DNA of 64,000 bases from the NCBI GenBank assembly GCA_019009955.1, contig CM032233.1, positions 117,123,501-117,187,500 of the forward strand, in the 5' to 3' direction. The DNA comes from Riptortus pedestris. Lineage: Eukaryota > Arthropoda > Insecta > Hemiptera > Alydidae. The position numbers and the translations under genes are program-made. How positions within the stretch are numbered: the first letter of the stretch is position 1; each line of letters opens with the position of its first letter. Positions 32,890 to 43,865 of the stretch are shown piece after piece. Under the pieces are notes generated by a model. That model saw only the letters and a list, made by a program, of their open reading frames with translations, was not told where the DNA came from and ran no database searches.

Positions 32890-33562
32890 TCTAGAAAAAT
32901 AAAAATATCTCTGTTACTATGTGCCGGATCGAAAAATTTTATAAAACCAATCTTATTGCAAATTGAATGATCTATAAATGTTGTTTAATACATATGTTCC
33001 GTTTAATGAGTATTAATCGAAATGTTTGGACTATATAGTTTTCAGCTTTCAGTAAACCCCGACAACTACTAGTGTCATATTAATAATTAGCTGTTATATC
33101 ATGAACCACTTCATTGCAAGGTTAAATACCAAATATTGTTACGAGGTACATGCAAATAAGTTCTGTTGACCCCCCCCCTTCTTTTGTTCATGGATTACTA
33201 AAATCTGAGTCAAGAGATATAAATGATTCTGATTCATTATAAATAACTGCACTAACTGTAGTAAATAGTTTTAAATGAAATTAATATATTATATTCAGAT
33301 ATTTTTCATTAATAGTTCTTCTTTCCGGTCTAGAATAATTCTATCTATTCAGCGCTGCGATGCTGGTTGTCCCGTTTGTTTATAATTGAGACGCTTTCCG
33401 TTTAAGGTATTAATAATTTGCAAATTGGCTGAATGATGTCTTATTACAATTTCTATTTATTCCCTTAACATTCACGGTGTTGTTACCAATATGTAGATTT
33501 ATCTGTTGTAAACCTTCCCGTGGGAAATCTGCTTAGTTTACGCAGCCCCTGCGTGATGGAGT
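32837..33562 (+). mobile_element. Family H copy, 5' part missing
   Basis: Starts at a (TA)n tract (32840-32886) and runs through 'atctctgttactatgtgccg', 'cagtaaaccccgacaactac', 'tgacccccccccttc' and 'ttctttccggtctagaataa' to GGGAAATCTGC and the hairpin ACGCAGCCCCTGCGT (ending about 33553). The conserved 100-bp block and the palindromic start are absent. The terminus is GATGGAG-Tn rather than GACGGAC. Confidence 0.72.
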
Positions 33563-33592
33563 TTTTCTAGAGGGACCAGCCTTACGGGCTGT

Positions 33593-34501
33593 CCCAAAAC
33601 GTTTCTTGTTTTATTAGTGCTCATATCTGGTTCTGGCACGTGCATTTTGTAATCATGCCCGCTTCCACGAGCAAACAGGAAAAAAGCGAATATAAATTCT
33701 TGAGTACAATAAAAAAAAAGTCCGTCAGGCAGGGGCGTCTTCAACTTAGCAGATTTCCCACGCGAAGGTTTACAATTGATAAATATACATACAGGTAACA
33801 CTACTTTGAATGTTAAGTGAATAAATACTAACGGTAATGAGAAATCATTCAGTCAATTTACATTACAAGTTAATAATTTCTACAACGGATAGCGGCTGAA
33901 TTGTAAACAAACAGGCCAGCCAACCTTGTAGCAGTGAATAGATAGCTAGAGCGCAAAGAATAACCATTAATGATATATATCTAAATATAACATATTAATT
34001 TCATTGAAAACAATTTACTAAAACTACTGCTGTAATTTGTAATGAATCAGAATCAGTTTTATCTCAATCACTCAAATTTTAGTAATCCAAGAACAAAAGA
34101 AGGGGGGAGGTCAACAGTATGTATTTGTTTCCATCTCGTATAATAAAAGTTTGTTGAAAACAATATTTGATATTTAACCTTGTAATGAAGTGGTTCATAA
34201 TAAGACAGCTTATTACTGATATGATACAATTAGGAATGGGGTTTTACTGAAAGCAGAAACCTATAAAATCCAAATATCTCGGTTAATACTCATTATACAA
34301 AAAATATATATAGAACAATAATACATTATTTCGATCCGACGTATAGTAACGGAGATGTTTCGATTTTTCGAAAATCCTCTCCTCTAAACCTCCCCCTTGT
34401 CCGATTTCAGCCGTTAACGAAGTTGATATTTCTTTTTACATAAAACGACTAAATATTGAGTTTCGAGTAACGATTAAACAATAATTGCGACAGCAAGAAC
34501 A

Positions 34502-34503
<2 letters not shown>
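33593..34503 (-). mobile_element. Family H copy duplicated together with 130 bp of flank
   Basis: The 130 bp left of the hairpin end (33593-33718, 'ttattagtgctcatatctgg' to 'caataaaaaaaaa') and the H copy that follows (33719-34503) are closely similar to 28575-29461. The hairpin of both copies has the same defect (CAGGCAGGGGCGTCTT instead of CACGCAGGGGCTGCGT). The block was therefore duplicated as a unit, or mobilised with the flank beyond the hairpin end. The right side ends at a long (TA)n tract (34504-34568). Confidence 0.7.

Positions 34504-34568
<65 letters not shown>
34504..34568. repeat. (TA)n microsatellite
   Basis: ~65-bp pure TA tract at the junction between a minus H copy and a plus family R copy. 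Confidence 0.95.
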
Positions 34569-34570
<2 letters not shown>

Positions 34571-35240
34571 TTGCTCAGAATTCATTTGAGGCTGAATGGT
34601 AATAGTATTATTTTTTTGACAAGGCTTTACTATGCACAATATTTTGACATTTACCCTTCCCAGTGTTTAGGGTATATGCCCGTCGTTGGGGAGTTCATAT
34701 TCCCTAGAAATGTTGGTATGGCTTATTATAATGAAGGTGTTAGTGGTAATACAAATGCCGAGTTTTATTTAGTTCGGTTGAGTCTTTTGCGCCAAATAAA
34801 ATTGCTCACTTCCGCTATAGGTTTTAGCGTATATCTCGTTTATAATTCGATATACGAAAAAAGTGTATATAACAAAAGTTACTATTAGTAACTAGATAAA
34901 GAACTTTTGTTATGTTCACATTTGCCGAAAAATCAATATGAACAAATTATCGCTATTTTTAAATTTAGGTTTCCTTATAACCCCCACTCCTGTTCCTCTC
35001 AGAGAATATTAATATAGCCTAAAGTCTAAGTTGGGTTAGTTATAATATACATACCATGCTTCATAGAATTCGGTTCAGCCGTTTATGCGAGAAAAGGTAA
35101 CAAACAAACAAACATTCACGAAAGAAACAAAATGCAGTTATGGTGTCTATGGCATGTGAAACGAAAAAGTATCGTGAAATTTCAAGAAAAAAATCAATGT
35201 ACAAACACAGGTTACAATTTTATATATATATATAGATAGC
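34569..35240 (+). repeat. Family R dispersed repeat
   Basis: Begins after a (TA)n tract with 'ttcatttgaggctgaatggt' and 'aggctttactatgcacaata', also seen at 63750. It continues through 'atctcgtttataattcgata', 'ataacccccactcctgttcc' and 'cgaaaaagtatcgtgaaatt', and ends 'aggttacaattttatata'. The apparent 105-aa frame at 34571-34888 is a chance reading of this repeat. Confidence 0.65.
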
Positions 35241-35335
35241 GTAGAAATATTGATAGCTCAACAATTCATTCCCATTTGAACTATCAGGTTCCTCACCTGG
35301 AAAATATAATTCAAATTTACGTTAATATTTAATCC

Positions 35336-35557
35336 TTAATAACTGAAATCTATGCATAATGCACAGGAGACGTGAAATATGACAGTATGGAGGAATTCTT
35401 ACATAAAAAATTAATTTTATTATTAACAAATGCCAACAACGGGTATAAATCCTAAACACTTGGACGGGTAAATGTCAAAATAGTGTGCAAAGTAAAGCCT
35501 TGCCAAAAAAATTCAATCACCATTCAACCTCACCATGAAGCCGGGTCTCTGAGCGAG

Positions 35558-35620
<63 letters not shown>

Positions 35621-35732
35621 TTTTCAACGGACCTCATTTTCGTCATCTCCTGAGCAGGATCGATGGACATATGAAGAATATTTTCGAAAATCGCGACATG
35701 AGTACGCCCCTTAGGGGAAATCTGCTCTGCTG
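35336..35732 (-). mobile_element. Family R 5' piece and family H 5' piece flanking (TA)n
   Basis: 35336-35545 is the reverse complement of the family R start ('gccaacaacgggtataaatc', 'tgaagccgggtctctgagcg'). A (TA)n tract at about 35562-35615 follows. Then comes a minus H fragment with 'cggacctcattttcgtcatc' and a shortened palindromic end (CCTTAGGGGAAATCTGCT) at about 35705-35725. Confidence 0.6.
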
Positions 35733-35866
35733 ATATCTTAAAGGGGAATTAAAGGTTGTTGTCTACTTTCCCTTTCGGATGTTGGTAGGAAGAGAGTTAT
35801 GATAGGGATGGGGAGTATCATCGGTAGCGTAGTTAGCGAATAAATATAATGAAATTAGGTCAATAT

Positions 35867-35914
35867 GGTGGGCTGGAAGGTGCCACTCACCGCACCCACC
35901 CCTTCCAGCCCACC
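35867..35914. repeat. Perfect 14-bp hairpin
   Basis: GGTGGGCTGGAAGG (35867-35880) and its exact complement CCTTCCAGCCCACC (35901-35914) surround a 20-nt loop. The GC-rich stem is strong and isolated in AT-rich DNA. Function unknown. Confidence 0.85.
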
Positions 35915-35989
35915 CTCTGATAATAACTAACTTTTGACGGAAGAGATGGGAAACTGTGATCATCACATCCCCGTAATTAAGTTTCCTAT

Positions 35990-36555
35990 CAAAAATTACC
36001 CCCGTCTAATTACATTAACGAGCAGTTATTGAAATAACCTAATTACTTGCGATCCACTTTTAGGACGGCCTGCTAGCAGCTGAGGTGGCTAGCTGGGCTC
36101 TTGTATAAAATTCATCGCTTCCTTCCTTACATCAACATAGGCCGCCAAATATCTTAGAAACATGAAACCGGATATTTATGTTATTTGGAAGGCAGTTCCA
36201 CTTCAATTTATATTATTTGTAAACAAATGTGTCAAAAACTAAAGATAATATTCAAATTAAAACCATAAATAATTGTATTTCTATTATTTAACTTTTGTAT
36301 CTTTAAAGATAATTAAAGTTGACCATATTTTTGGATGAATGTAGCTTCAAAATGTGATGACACAGATCATTGGAATTATATTTTAACAATTTAAATATAA
36401 TATTATGAACCCCCCCCCTCTTAATCACATTAACGAACAGTTATTGAAATAACACAATTATATCTTATTCACTTTCAGGAAGAACTGCAGCTTTCTAATA
36501 AGAATGCTGCTTAAGACTTGAGTAAAATTCATGGCTACGTTCCTATCCAGCGCCG
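35990..36555. repeat. Direct repeat ~145 bp, spaced ~415 bp
   Basis: The block starting 'acattaacgagcagttattg' at about 36012 recurs diverged at about 36428 ('acattaacgaacagttattg'). Both copies have 'aaattcat' and 'tccttcc' or 'ttcctatcc' near the end. This suggests an old tandem duplication. Confidence 0.55.
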
Positions 36556-36633
36556 GACCATCGGCAAAATTAGCCATCCCCCCCTCCGGAATGATTGATA
36601 CCAAAAATAATACAAACAATTTTTTATTTTGTA

Positions 36634-36637
<4 letters not shown>

Positions 36638-36708
<71 letters not shown>
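36638..36708. repeat. (CA)n(TA)n compound microsatellite
   Basis: About 36 bp of CA repeats passing directly into about 34 bp of TA repeats; another (TA)n tract lies at 36831-36884. Confidence 0.95.
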
Positions 36709-36712
<4 letters not shown>

Positions 36713-36825
36713 CATAATACCCCTTACTACCATTTTTTTATTAAGAATATTTTAAACAGAAATTAATAAAATTAGTATCTCCCGACTTTGAGGTAATAAA
36801 ATGCTCATCTATAATTCATATAAAC

Positions 36826-36890
<65 letters not shown>

Positions 36891-37361
36891 TATATATATA
36901 ACATTGTTGACTATTCCAAAATTTAATAAATATAGATTTACCTGTAATAATAATTAACAATTTAAAAAAAACAAAAAAAAAACTGTAATAATAGCTTAAA
37001 GTCCAAAATTGAGTCGTAAAATTTGCTAATAGAAATATGTATCAGCGATGTATTTACAATTGTAAATAAATATTATTTGGGGTGTTAATTAATAATAAAA
37101 ATAATGCCTTTTTAAATTTAGATTTTCTCTTCTTTTTTTTCATTTTGAGGCCTGTGGCCCCACTTAGGATGGTGGGCCCTCGGCATTTGCCGGACCTGCC
37201 GGCATGGCCAGTCCAGTGCTGTTCTTAACTATCCCATAGAAGAAATACACATACACCCTTGCAGTTTAAAAATTAAAAAGAGCTTTTATTCAAATTTAAA
37301 ATAATAATTTAATAAGTGATTCTATTTTTGATGTGAAGAAATAATCATGGTTCAATCTTAA

Positions 37362-38820
37362 CCCACATAAGGCTGAATATTTTATTTTTGTTTTTCAACA
37401 AAATTTTTTGATATTCAGTCTAATCATAGCCCACTTAAAAAGAGAAAAAAGAATTTTTTTCAGCATCATCATCAACATTGAAGAAATGACGCATCCTTCT
37501 GGAAGGACATTAGCCTAATATACGCATTAAGAAAAGACCGATGCTTTAAAAAACTTTATTGACTAAAATATTTTATATACATGGTTAAATAATTTATTTT
37601 GTATGACATGATTTAAAACAAGCAACATGCAAAGCTACATTGCACTTCAAGCACAAGGTTGTTGCTTTTTTATGCCAAAAACGACAATGTAATTGTTTTT
37701 TTCCCAGAAGTGTCAGGTGGTAAGTCTCCAACAAGATGATCAACCCTGTCATATCTGTGAAAAAAATATATGCACATTGTAAACTAATGTTACAACATAA
37801 ATATATTTTATTGAGATTTATTTTTCCTACCTTGAATCAATTTTGGAACTTCCTGAAGGTCGTCCTCTCACTGACGTGATACGTTTGTTAGATTCCAAGA
37901 TGGATGTGGCAATTCTTCTACGGAATGTTAGATTATCCAGTTTTCCACCATCTTTCCTATACAATTGCCAAGCATTTTGGGAAGCCACATCTACTAGATG
38001 AGCAATAATGGGGAAGTACCATTTCTTACCCCTAATTGATACTCGGTACAGAGATATATTTTGATCTGCTCTATCAATTCCTCCCATATGAATGTTATAA
38101 TTATGTATAAGTCGAGGTTGCTGAATCGTGATTTTTTTTCTTTTGCTGCTGAGAATATCTCTGAACTTTTCGAAGTGGATTTACACTGTCAAAATTAGTG
38201 GCCACGCTTACAACGTTATTGTCATCCCACGTTGCTATCATTCCTCATTGCACTCTGAGATATCTCAATAATAATAAATAGAAAGTTAACCGAGTGAATG
38301 TTTATTTGAATCAAAAATACTAAAAAATCACTTTAATTTTAACAACCAAATTATAACATTTAGATAGAGTAAAAAAATTAGTACGTAAAAAAAAAAATCT
38401 CAAATTGAATTTATATGAATAAGGCTAACGTCCTTTTGGAAGGATGGCATTCAAACAGGTGTCAGAATGTAAACATTCTTGAAGAAAACTTCAATTTAAT
38501 AGGTCTCGTTTATGAAATACACCTTTCGGAATAATCATGTTGAGTTTAAAACAAATTCGTGAGAAAATAAGGAAATTTTACTTACCCATCGACAAGAAAC
38601 TCCGTCTTAGCACTCATTTTTCAAATTACCACTTTTCAAACAGACATATATCACTCAAAAATAGCAGTAAACAAATGAAACCTCTATTATTATCAAAAGG
38701 AAGTATCCTTTTATCAGAAAACTAGCTGCCACCTAATGGAGAACGTCTGTACTATTATTTTCTCTTGATTTTTGCGACTAACTTTTAAATCCTTAGAGAA
38801 GGACAATAGCCGTAACTGGG
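37362..38820 (-). mobile_element. piggyBac element, internally deleted, TTAA-flanked
   Basis: TTAA at 37358-37361 and 38821-38824. Termini are CCCACATAAGGCT on the left and, read on minus, CCCAGTTACGGCT on the right (10 of 13 identical). Subterminal inverted repeats of ~25 bp lie at 37493-37517 (ATCCTTCTGGAAGGACATTA...) and 38420-38445 (complement reads ATCCTTCCAAAAGGACGTTA...). Each is itself palindromic around CCTTC...GAAGG. A transposase 3' half in minus orientation is enclosed. At 1,459 bp it is about 1 kb short of an autonomous piggyBac. Ends, target and coding content agree, so the call is firm. Confidence 0.87.
37594..38244 (-). pseudogene. piggyBac transposase C-terminal region with candidate intron
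   Basis: On minus: ATWDDNNVVSVATNFDSVNP and LRKVQRYSQQQKK. A frame change in an A8 run (about 38130) is followed by PRLIHNYNIHMGGIDRADQN, ISLYRVSIRGKKWYFPIIAH and LVDVASQNAWQLYRK. MGG(I/V)DRADQ...RGKKWY...QNAW is the strongly conserved C-terminal block of DDE_Tnp_1_7 (piggyBac) transposases, including the last catalytic aspartate. At 37755-37830 lies a 76-bp GTAGG...TTTTTTTCACAG segment. Removing it keeps the frame (phase 2) and gives DSRYDRVDHLVGDLPPDTSG. After a second frame change in an A7 run (37696-37702) comes the zinc tail LHCRFWHKKATTLCLKCNVA then LHVACFKSCHTK and TAA. Both frameshifts are in homopolymers, so either decay or assembly error is possible. The N-terminal half is missing. 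Confidence 0.88.
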
Positions 38821-38824
38821 TTAA

Positions 38825-39419
38825 TTACAACAGAAAATACAAACACTTACTGTTATGAAAAAAAAAAATGACAACATTATGAAATAAGCTGATTCAGTGC
38901 CTGAACCCAATTTTTAGAATAAATGAAAATTGACAGAATCTATTTTTCTAAATTAAGCCCAACAATTAGCAAACAATTCTTATGACCATCTTACTTAATA
39001 TACAGGTTGTCCCAAGTTCCTGTGTCGTAATCATGGATTGCATTCATTCATAGTTATTAAGAACCATTACTGAGGTAGCATTGCTGGGGAAATATTTAGG
39101 CTGAATAATGAGTGTGAATGTTATTTATTGCAAGGCTGTCCGAGTATTTACTTTTAATAAAGTTTACAGCATTCTGGACAATCAATAAATTATTGCTGAG
39201 TTTTTCAGACAAAACGTAAAGTGGTTACTATTCAATTTCTGGTTCAAAAGATTATTGGTAACGAATATCATAATAGTGGCTAGCATTTTTGTATTATAAA
39301 CTCTGTAATATTCTCGATTTCGATTCTCTAAAGCAGCCCCAAATACATCAAATGTAGGTATCTATTTTATGTATTTAATAGCCATTCTTGAAGATATTCT
39401 ATTGTATGCCAGACGAAGT
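38825..39419. other. No supported gene
   Basis: Unique AT-rich DNA right of the piggyBac insertion; no repeat recognised. Confidence 0.3.
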
Positions 39420-40195
39420 AACATAGTATTCATAGAATGTTTCACATTCTCTGTTATGTGTGATTTTGGCGAGAAAGGGTAGTTTCCCTTTCCCTCCAAC
39501 AACCGTTGGTGCCAAATAAATTTATGAATTCTGAAATTTTTAGACCATATCTCGTTTTTACTTCGTTAGACGAAATAAGTGTATATAAAAAAAATTTTGT
39601 TTCAGACAACATACTAAACAACGTTGGTTATGTCCATTTTTGCCGAAATACCAATAGAAAACAAAATAGCAGTATTTTTCATTTCACGCCTCCCTTATAA
39701 CCCCACTCCGGTTCGTATATAGAAAATTTAATCTTTTCATTTCTTAAGATGTTTGTATAGCTTATAATCAAGGAGTTTCTAATACTAACTAACATCCTGA
39801 GTTTCGTTGAGTTCCGTTATGTCGTTTGTGACCAATAAAATTGTTGACTCCTGCTATAGTATTTAGCGTGTAGAAATATTGCTTTAAATATCGAAATAAA
39901 CAACTTTTGTTATGTGCACATTTGCAGAAAAACCAGTAGGAAAGGAAAAATCACTAATATTAGTTTCAGGCTTCCCTTATAACCCCCACTCCTGTTCGTC
40001 TCTGTGAACAGTAGTATAGCCTAAAGTCTAAGTTGGCTTAATAGTAATTTACTGGCTAAGTTTCATAAAATTCGGTTCAGCCGTTAGAACAGACACCGAA
40101 ACCACAAATTTCAGATATCGTATCTCTGATATGTAAAACGAAAAAGTATCGCAAAATTTCGAGAAAAAAATCTAAAATGTCCAGACAGACATTAC

Positions 40196-40226
<31 letters not shown>
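39420..40226 (+). repeat. Family R dispersed repeat
   Basis: Carries the tandem-unit landmarks ('tgccgaaataccaatagaaa', 'ataaccccactccggttcg', then again 'gcagaaaaaccagtaggaaa', 'ataacccccactcctgttcg'). The tail is 'gtttcataaaattcggttca', 'cgaaaaagtatcgcaaaatt', 'cagacagacattacaattat', ending in (TA)n. Confidence 0.65.
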
Positions 40227-40234
<8 letters not shown>

Positions 40235-40282
40235 CATCATCAAGTCCATTAAAACTCATGTACGGCTATGCGACATTATAGA

Positions 40283-40395
40283 TTTTCGTCTTATCCTGGG
40301 TAGGATTGATGGGGAATTGCAAAGAAAAAAAATATGTAAAAATGCGTCATGAGAACAAGGTCAATAGTTGAATTTTCTTAAGGGAAATCTGTTAA
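40283..40395 (-). mobile_element. Family H palindromic-end fragment
   Basis: 'cttatcctgggtaggattga', 'atgcgtcatgagaacaaggt' and a palindromic terminus reduced to TTTTCTTAAGGGAAATCTGTTA. Confidence 0.65.
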
Positions 40396-40972
40396 AAAGA
40401 GGTTCTCCAATGAATCCGACTTTGATTCACAAATTGCCAGGCTTATCATAAATTCGACGGCAACTTACTTGTCTGGTGTGTGGATCTACTTAGCTAACCT
40501 CTGAGAGCGACCTCTACTTGACTGTTCCAATTAACTGTGGACGTGTTGCAAGAGTAAATCCTAGTAAAGGGGGAAGGGGATCGGACGAGGGGCTAGGGGG
40601 AGACCGCTAATCCTAGGGGCTCGTGGTCGGCGCGGCTTCCTTCAAACCCAACCCACACCACTGGCTCCAAGTACAAATACAAGTCCAACTCCAAGTATCC
40701 AACACTACCTCTTCCAGATTCACTTGGGCTATTTCCCCCAGTTGAGGAAGTGAAAATATATCGGACGCAAGAGAATAATGCGCCTTTTCATGTCAAGAAC
40801 ATTACTTTATTTCCCTGATTACAGTGTCTATCTAATCGTTTATTTTATGCATAGAGTCGGCAATTTAGGGATTGCCCAAAGGTCTGAATGTAGAACCATG
40901 ATCTTAAAATTTTTTTTTGTCCCTCACGAACTCCAACTATCATAAATAAATAGAAATTTATATGTTCTTCAT
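40396..40972. other. GC-richer unique segment, no gene supported
   Basis: A locally GC-rich stretch (about 40550-40700, 'ggctcgtggtcggcgcggct') with no long open frame and no repeat landmark. Confidence 0.35.
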
Positions 40973-41241
40973 GGCAAGGGTCGCAAATAAAAAGCATTTT
41001 TTCACCCCGAACTTTATTGATACTGCCCTACATATTTCGTGGCTTACATACCACCTCACATGACACCTCCGTAGTCACCCATTCAAGTACTGACCATGTC
41101 TCAGCTGATCTAAAGTCGGACGTGTTACCCCTGACCAATGGGCATCTCCAAAGGGGTGGTATTTAGGCCACGAAACATGTAGGGTAATTTTGAAGTAAGC
41201 GTGCTTGCAAAAAAAAAAGAGTTTTCTTTCTGACCCTTGCC
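40973..41241. repeat. Foldback element with ~85-bp inverted arms
   Basis: Left arm from GGCAAGGGTCGCAAATAAAA to CCCTACATATTTCGTGGCTT and ATACCACC (about 40973-41057). The right arm is its diverged inverse (GGTGGTATTTAGGCCACGAA, ACATGTAGGG ... GACCCTTGCC, about 41156-41241). A ~100-bp loop separates them. A third, separate arm lies at about 41950-42035. It is noncoding and of undetermined class. Confidence 0.65.
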
Positions 41242-41304
41242 AATAAACTACGAAGTATATTTTAATATTGAGTTTAGAATAAGAAGAATGCTATTTTATT
41301 AATT

Positions 41305-41637
41305 AATTGGATGGAAGTAAAGAACCACCTCTGCAGTATTACAAGTACAATTAAGGAGTGGCCATCGTGCCATAGGAGTACTAGGCGGGAGGAAGTTGTT
41401 CTTACCAGACTCAGGATCGGCCACACATACCTAACACATTGACACTTAATGACAAGGACTGATAACCCTATATGCAAATACTGCAACAAACACCTAACGA
41501 TAAAACACATACTGACAGACTGCATCCAACGAAAAAACCTTCACATACCCTATGATATGACAGAATTATTAACTGACAGAAGTCAATATATTACACAAAT
41601 ACTAACATATAAACATTTACAAATACATATAGTATAA
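41305..41637 (+). pseudogene. Non-LTR retrotransposon (I/Jockey-type) 3' end
   Basis: Open reading with one internal stop: NHLCSITSTIKEWPSCHRST, RREEVVLTRLRIGHTYLTH, stop (TGA at about 41440), HLMTRTDNPICKYCNKHLTI, KHILTDCIQRKN and a natural stop at 41637. The motifs RREEVVLTRLRIGHTYLTH and C-x2-C-x3-HLTI-x-HILTDC mark the segment after the RNase H/reverse transcriptase domain in I/Nimb/Jockey LINEs. The copy at 18968-19330 is a paralogue in the opposite orientation. There is no RT core, endonuclease or gag. The 5' truncation is typical of target-primed insertion. The downstream AT-rich sequence may be its 3' UTR. Confidence 0.85.
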
Positions 41638-42917
41638 AATAGAATAGGTCCACAGCATACCTAAAAAAAATTAAAAGGGATAACTTTTATTATATTTATT
41701 ATAACAAAGCACGGATATGAGAAACACTCAGATATTTAAGGAATATTTTCCATGATATATAAATAGAGTACAACCAAGGTGTACATGAAGGAATAAATAT
41801 ATTATTGTACCTAGCCCTTAACGAAGATCTTGCCAATTACCATCGATGTGGGACACACACCAAATAAAATAATAATTATTAATTTATATTTTTCATATTC
41901 TTTTTATTTTGGGCCAAATATTTTTATATGTTTTTCATAGTTTCATGCAACGGTCATCAATAAAAACGATTTTTTCCGCGCAAACATTATTAATCTACCC
42001 TGCATGTTTCGTGGCTTACATACCACCTCTTCAGAGGCAATCCCTTTTCGAATAAATTAATTTTAAAAAAACTCATTCGTTGCGACTGTCCCTTCCTCAC
42101 TGGGGAAATCGTTGGTACTGAGATTCCCGAAGAATGTTATGTCAGCTGACTACAGATCGATTATTTACACTTCATTGTTCATTTTCTCCTTTCAACTCGA
42201 TTATTCGCGTTATAATTTAAAATCGATTATTTTTAAGATAAAATGTTACAGAACATGATTGAGGTATTACATTTTTTTTGTTAATTGATTTCTTTTAAAT
42301 TTCTATTATTTATCTAACCTACCAAATACTGTTCTCATTGAACTCTTAGGTTTTCAGATAAATGCAAACTCGTGGGATATCTGATTAGTTAACGCAGCCC
42401 TGCGTGATTGACTGTGAATATTTATTAATAAAAAAAAAATTGTGTCAGTTTGAAACGTTATAATTCTAATTTAATTTGGTTAATCAGAAATAATTTTGTG
42501 GCACCTCACAATTTATTTTTACAAACGCTTAGCGCTTTCGGGAATTACATACCTATCCTCAGAGCGTCAGATCGTAGGACGTGCCTACAGAGATACTAGT
42601 GCTAGCATCAGATGGGTATTGTATATAGGTATAAATTCCATGTTGAGCAAATGATATTTCAATGATATTAAATGAAGCTGTACAGACGGGGGGACTTGAT
42701 GAATGAAAGGGCTGTCCAAGAACCTGTTACATAATGCAGAATATGGAAATAGGAAATGAAGTCGGCACTGGCAATAAATATATCGAATAGGAAGTAGAAA
42801 TGATGATGTGGAGGAGGATTTTTGGATGTTGTATAGCTATAATCACATTCTACCATTCAGTGGTCAACAATGGTAGTAGTAAAGGCCAAAGGAGTATAAA
42901 ATAAAGTTTCGTTATAC
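41638..42917. other. No supported gene; relics only
   Basis: Includes a foldback arm at about 41950-42035 ('ccctgcatgtttcgtggctt'). A lone degenerate H hairpin end lies at about 42360-42410 (TCGTGGGATATCTGATTAGT, ACGCAGCCCTGCGT). Otherwise unique. Confidence 0.4.
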
Positions 42918-42975
42918 TTATAATGAGTACAATCTCAATAGCTGATTTCCCTTAAAGGAAATCTGCTAACAGGGA
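42918..42975 (-). mobile_element. Family H palindromic-end fragment
   Basis: 'gagtacaatctcaat' followed by GCTGATTTCCC, TTAAA, GGAAATCTGCTAA. Confidence 0.7.
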
Positions 42976-43129
42976 GAATCATTATGAAGACACGAAACAA
43001 GGATAGCATTATGAATATATAAGTTTAAACCATTGAAGTTGTGATTTATTTAAACATCAACCAGATCTCCCATAGAAGTAAGCTATTTCGTGGTCAAGGA
43101 AATATTTACATATTTTTGGATGATGTTTT

Positions 43130-43865
43130 AGCCGATTTCCCTTAAGGAAACCAGATATTGAGGTCGTACTCATGCCACGATTTTCGAAACATTTCTTGAA
43201 TGTCTATCGATCCTATCCGGGGATGACAAAAAAAAGAGGTCCGCTCGAAATTTTATATATACACGTATCTGTATATATCTTGATATTTAATCGTTTTATG
43301 AAAAAAGAAAGATAAAGATCAAGTTCGTTAATGGCTGAATTCGGACCAGTGGGATTAGAGAGGGGTTTTCGTAATATCTTCATTATTATACTTCTACTCA
43401 TGTCATATTAATAATAAGCTGTTATATCATGAACCAATTCTAAGGTTAAATACCAGATATTGTTTTCATTGAACTTCTATCTGTGAGATATATGCAAATA
43501 CGTTCTGTTGATCTTTTGCCCCCCTTCTTTTGTTCTTGGGCTATTGAAATTTGAGTGACTGTGAAAAACTTTTTCTGATTCATTAAAAATTACAGTACTA
43601 GATATAGTAAATATTTTTCAATAACATTAATATGTTATATTCAGATATAGTTCAGTAGTTGTTTTTTTTCCGGTCTAGAATATTTCTTTCTATCTCTTCA
43701 GCTGTGCGAGGTTGGCTCATGGTTATAATTCAGTCACTTTCCGTTATATAGGTTATTAACATGTTTATATGTTAATATTCACGGTGTTGTCCCCAGTATG
43801 CAGATTTATCCATTGTAAACCTTCGCTTGTGAAATCTGCTTAGTTCACGCAGCCCCTGCGTGACG
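43130..43865 (+). mobile_element. Family H element, complete with internal losses
   Basis: Palindromic end AGCCGATTTCCC-TTAA-GGAAACCAGAT at 43133, 'tgtctatcgatcctatccgg', a shrunken TA region, 'cactcatgtcatattaata'-type middle and 'ttttttccggtctagaatat'. It ends GTGAAATCTGC and the hairpin ACGCAGCCCCTGCGT, then GACGGCC at about 43845-43868. Confidence 0.75.
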
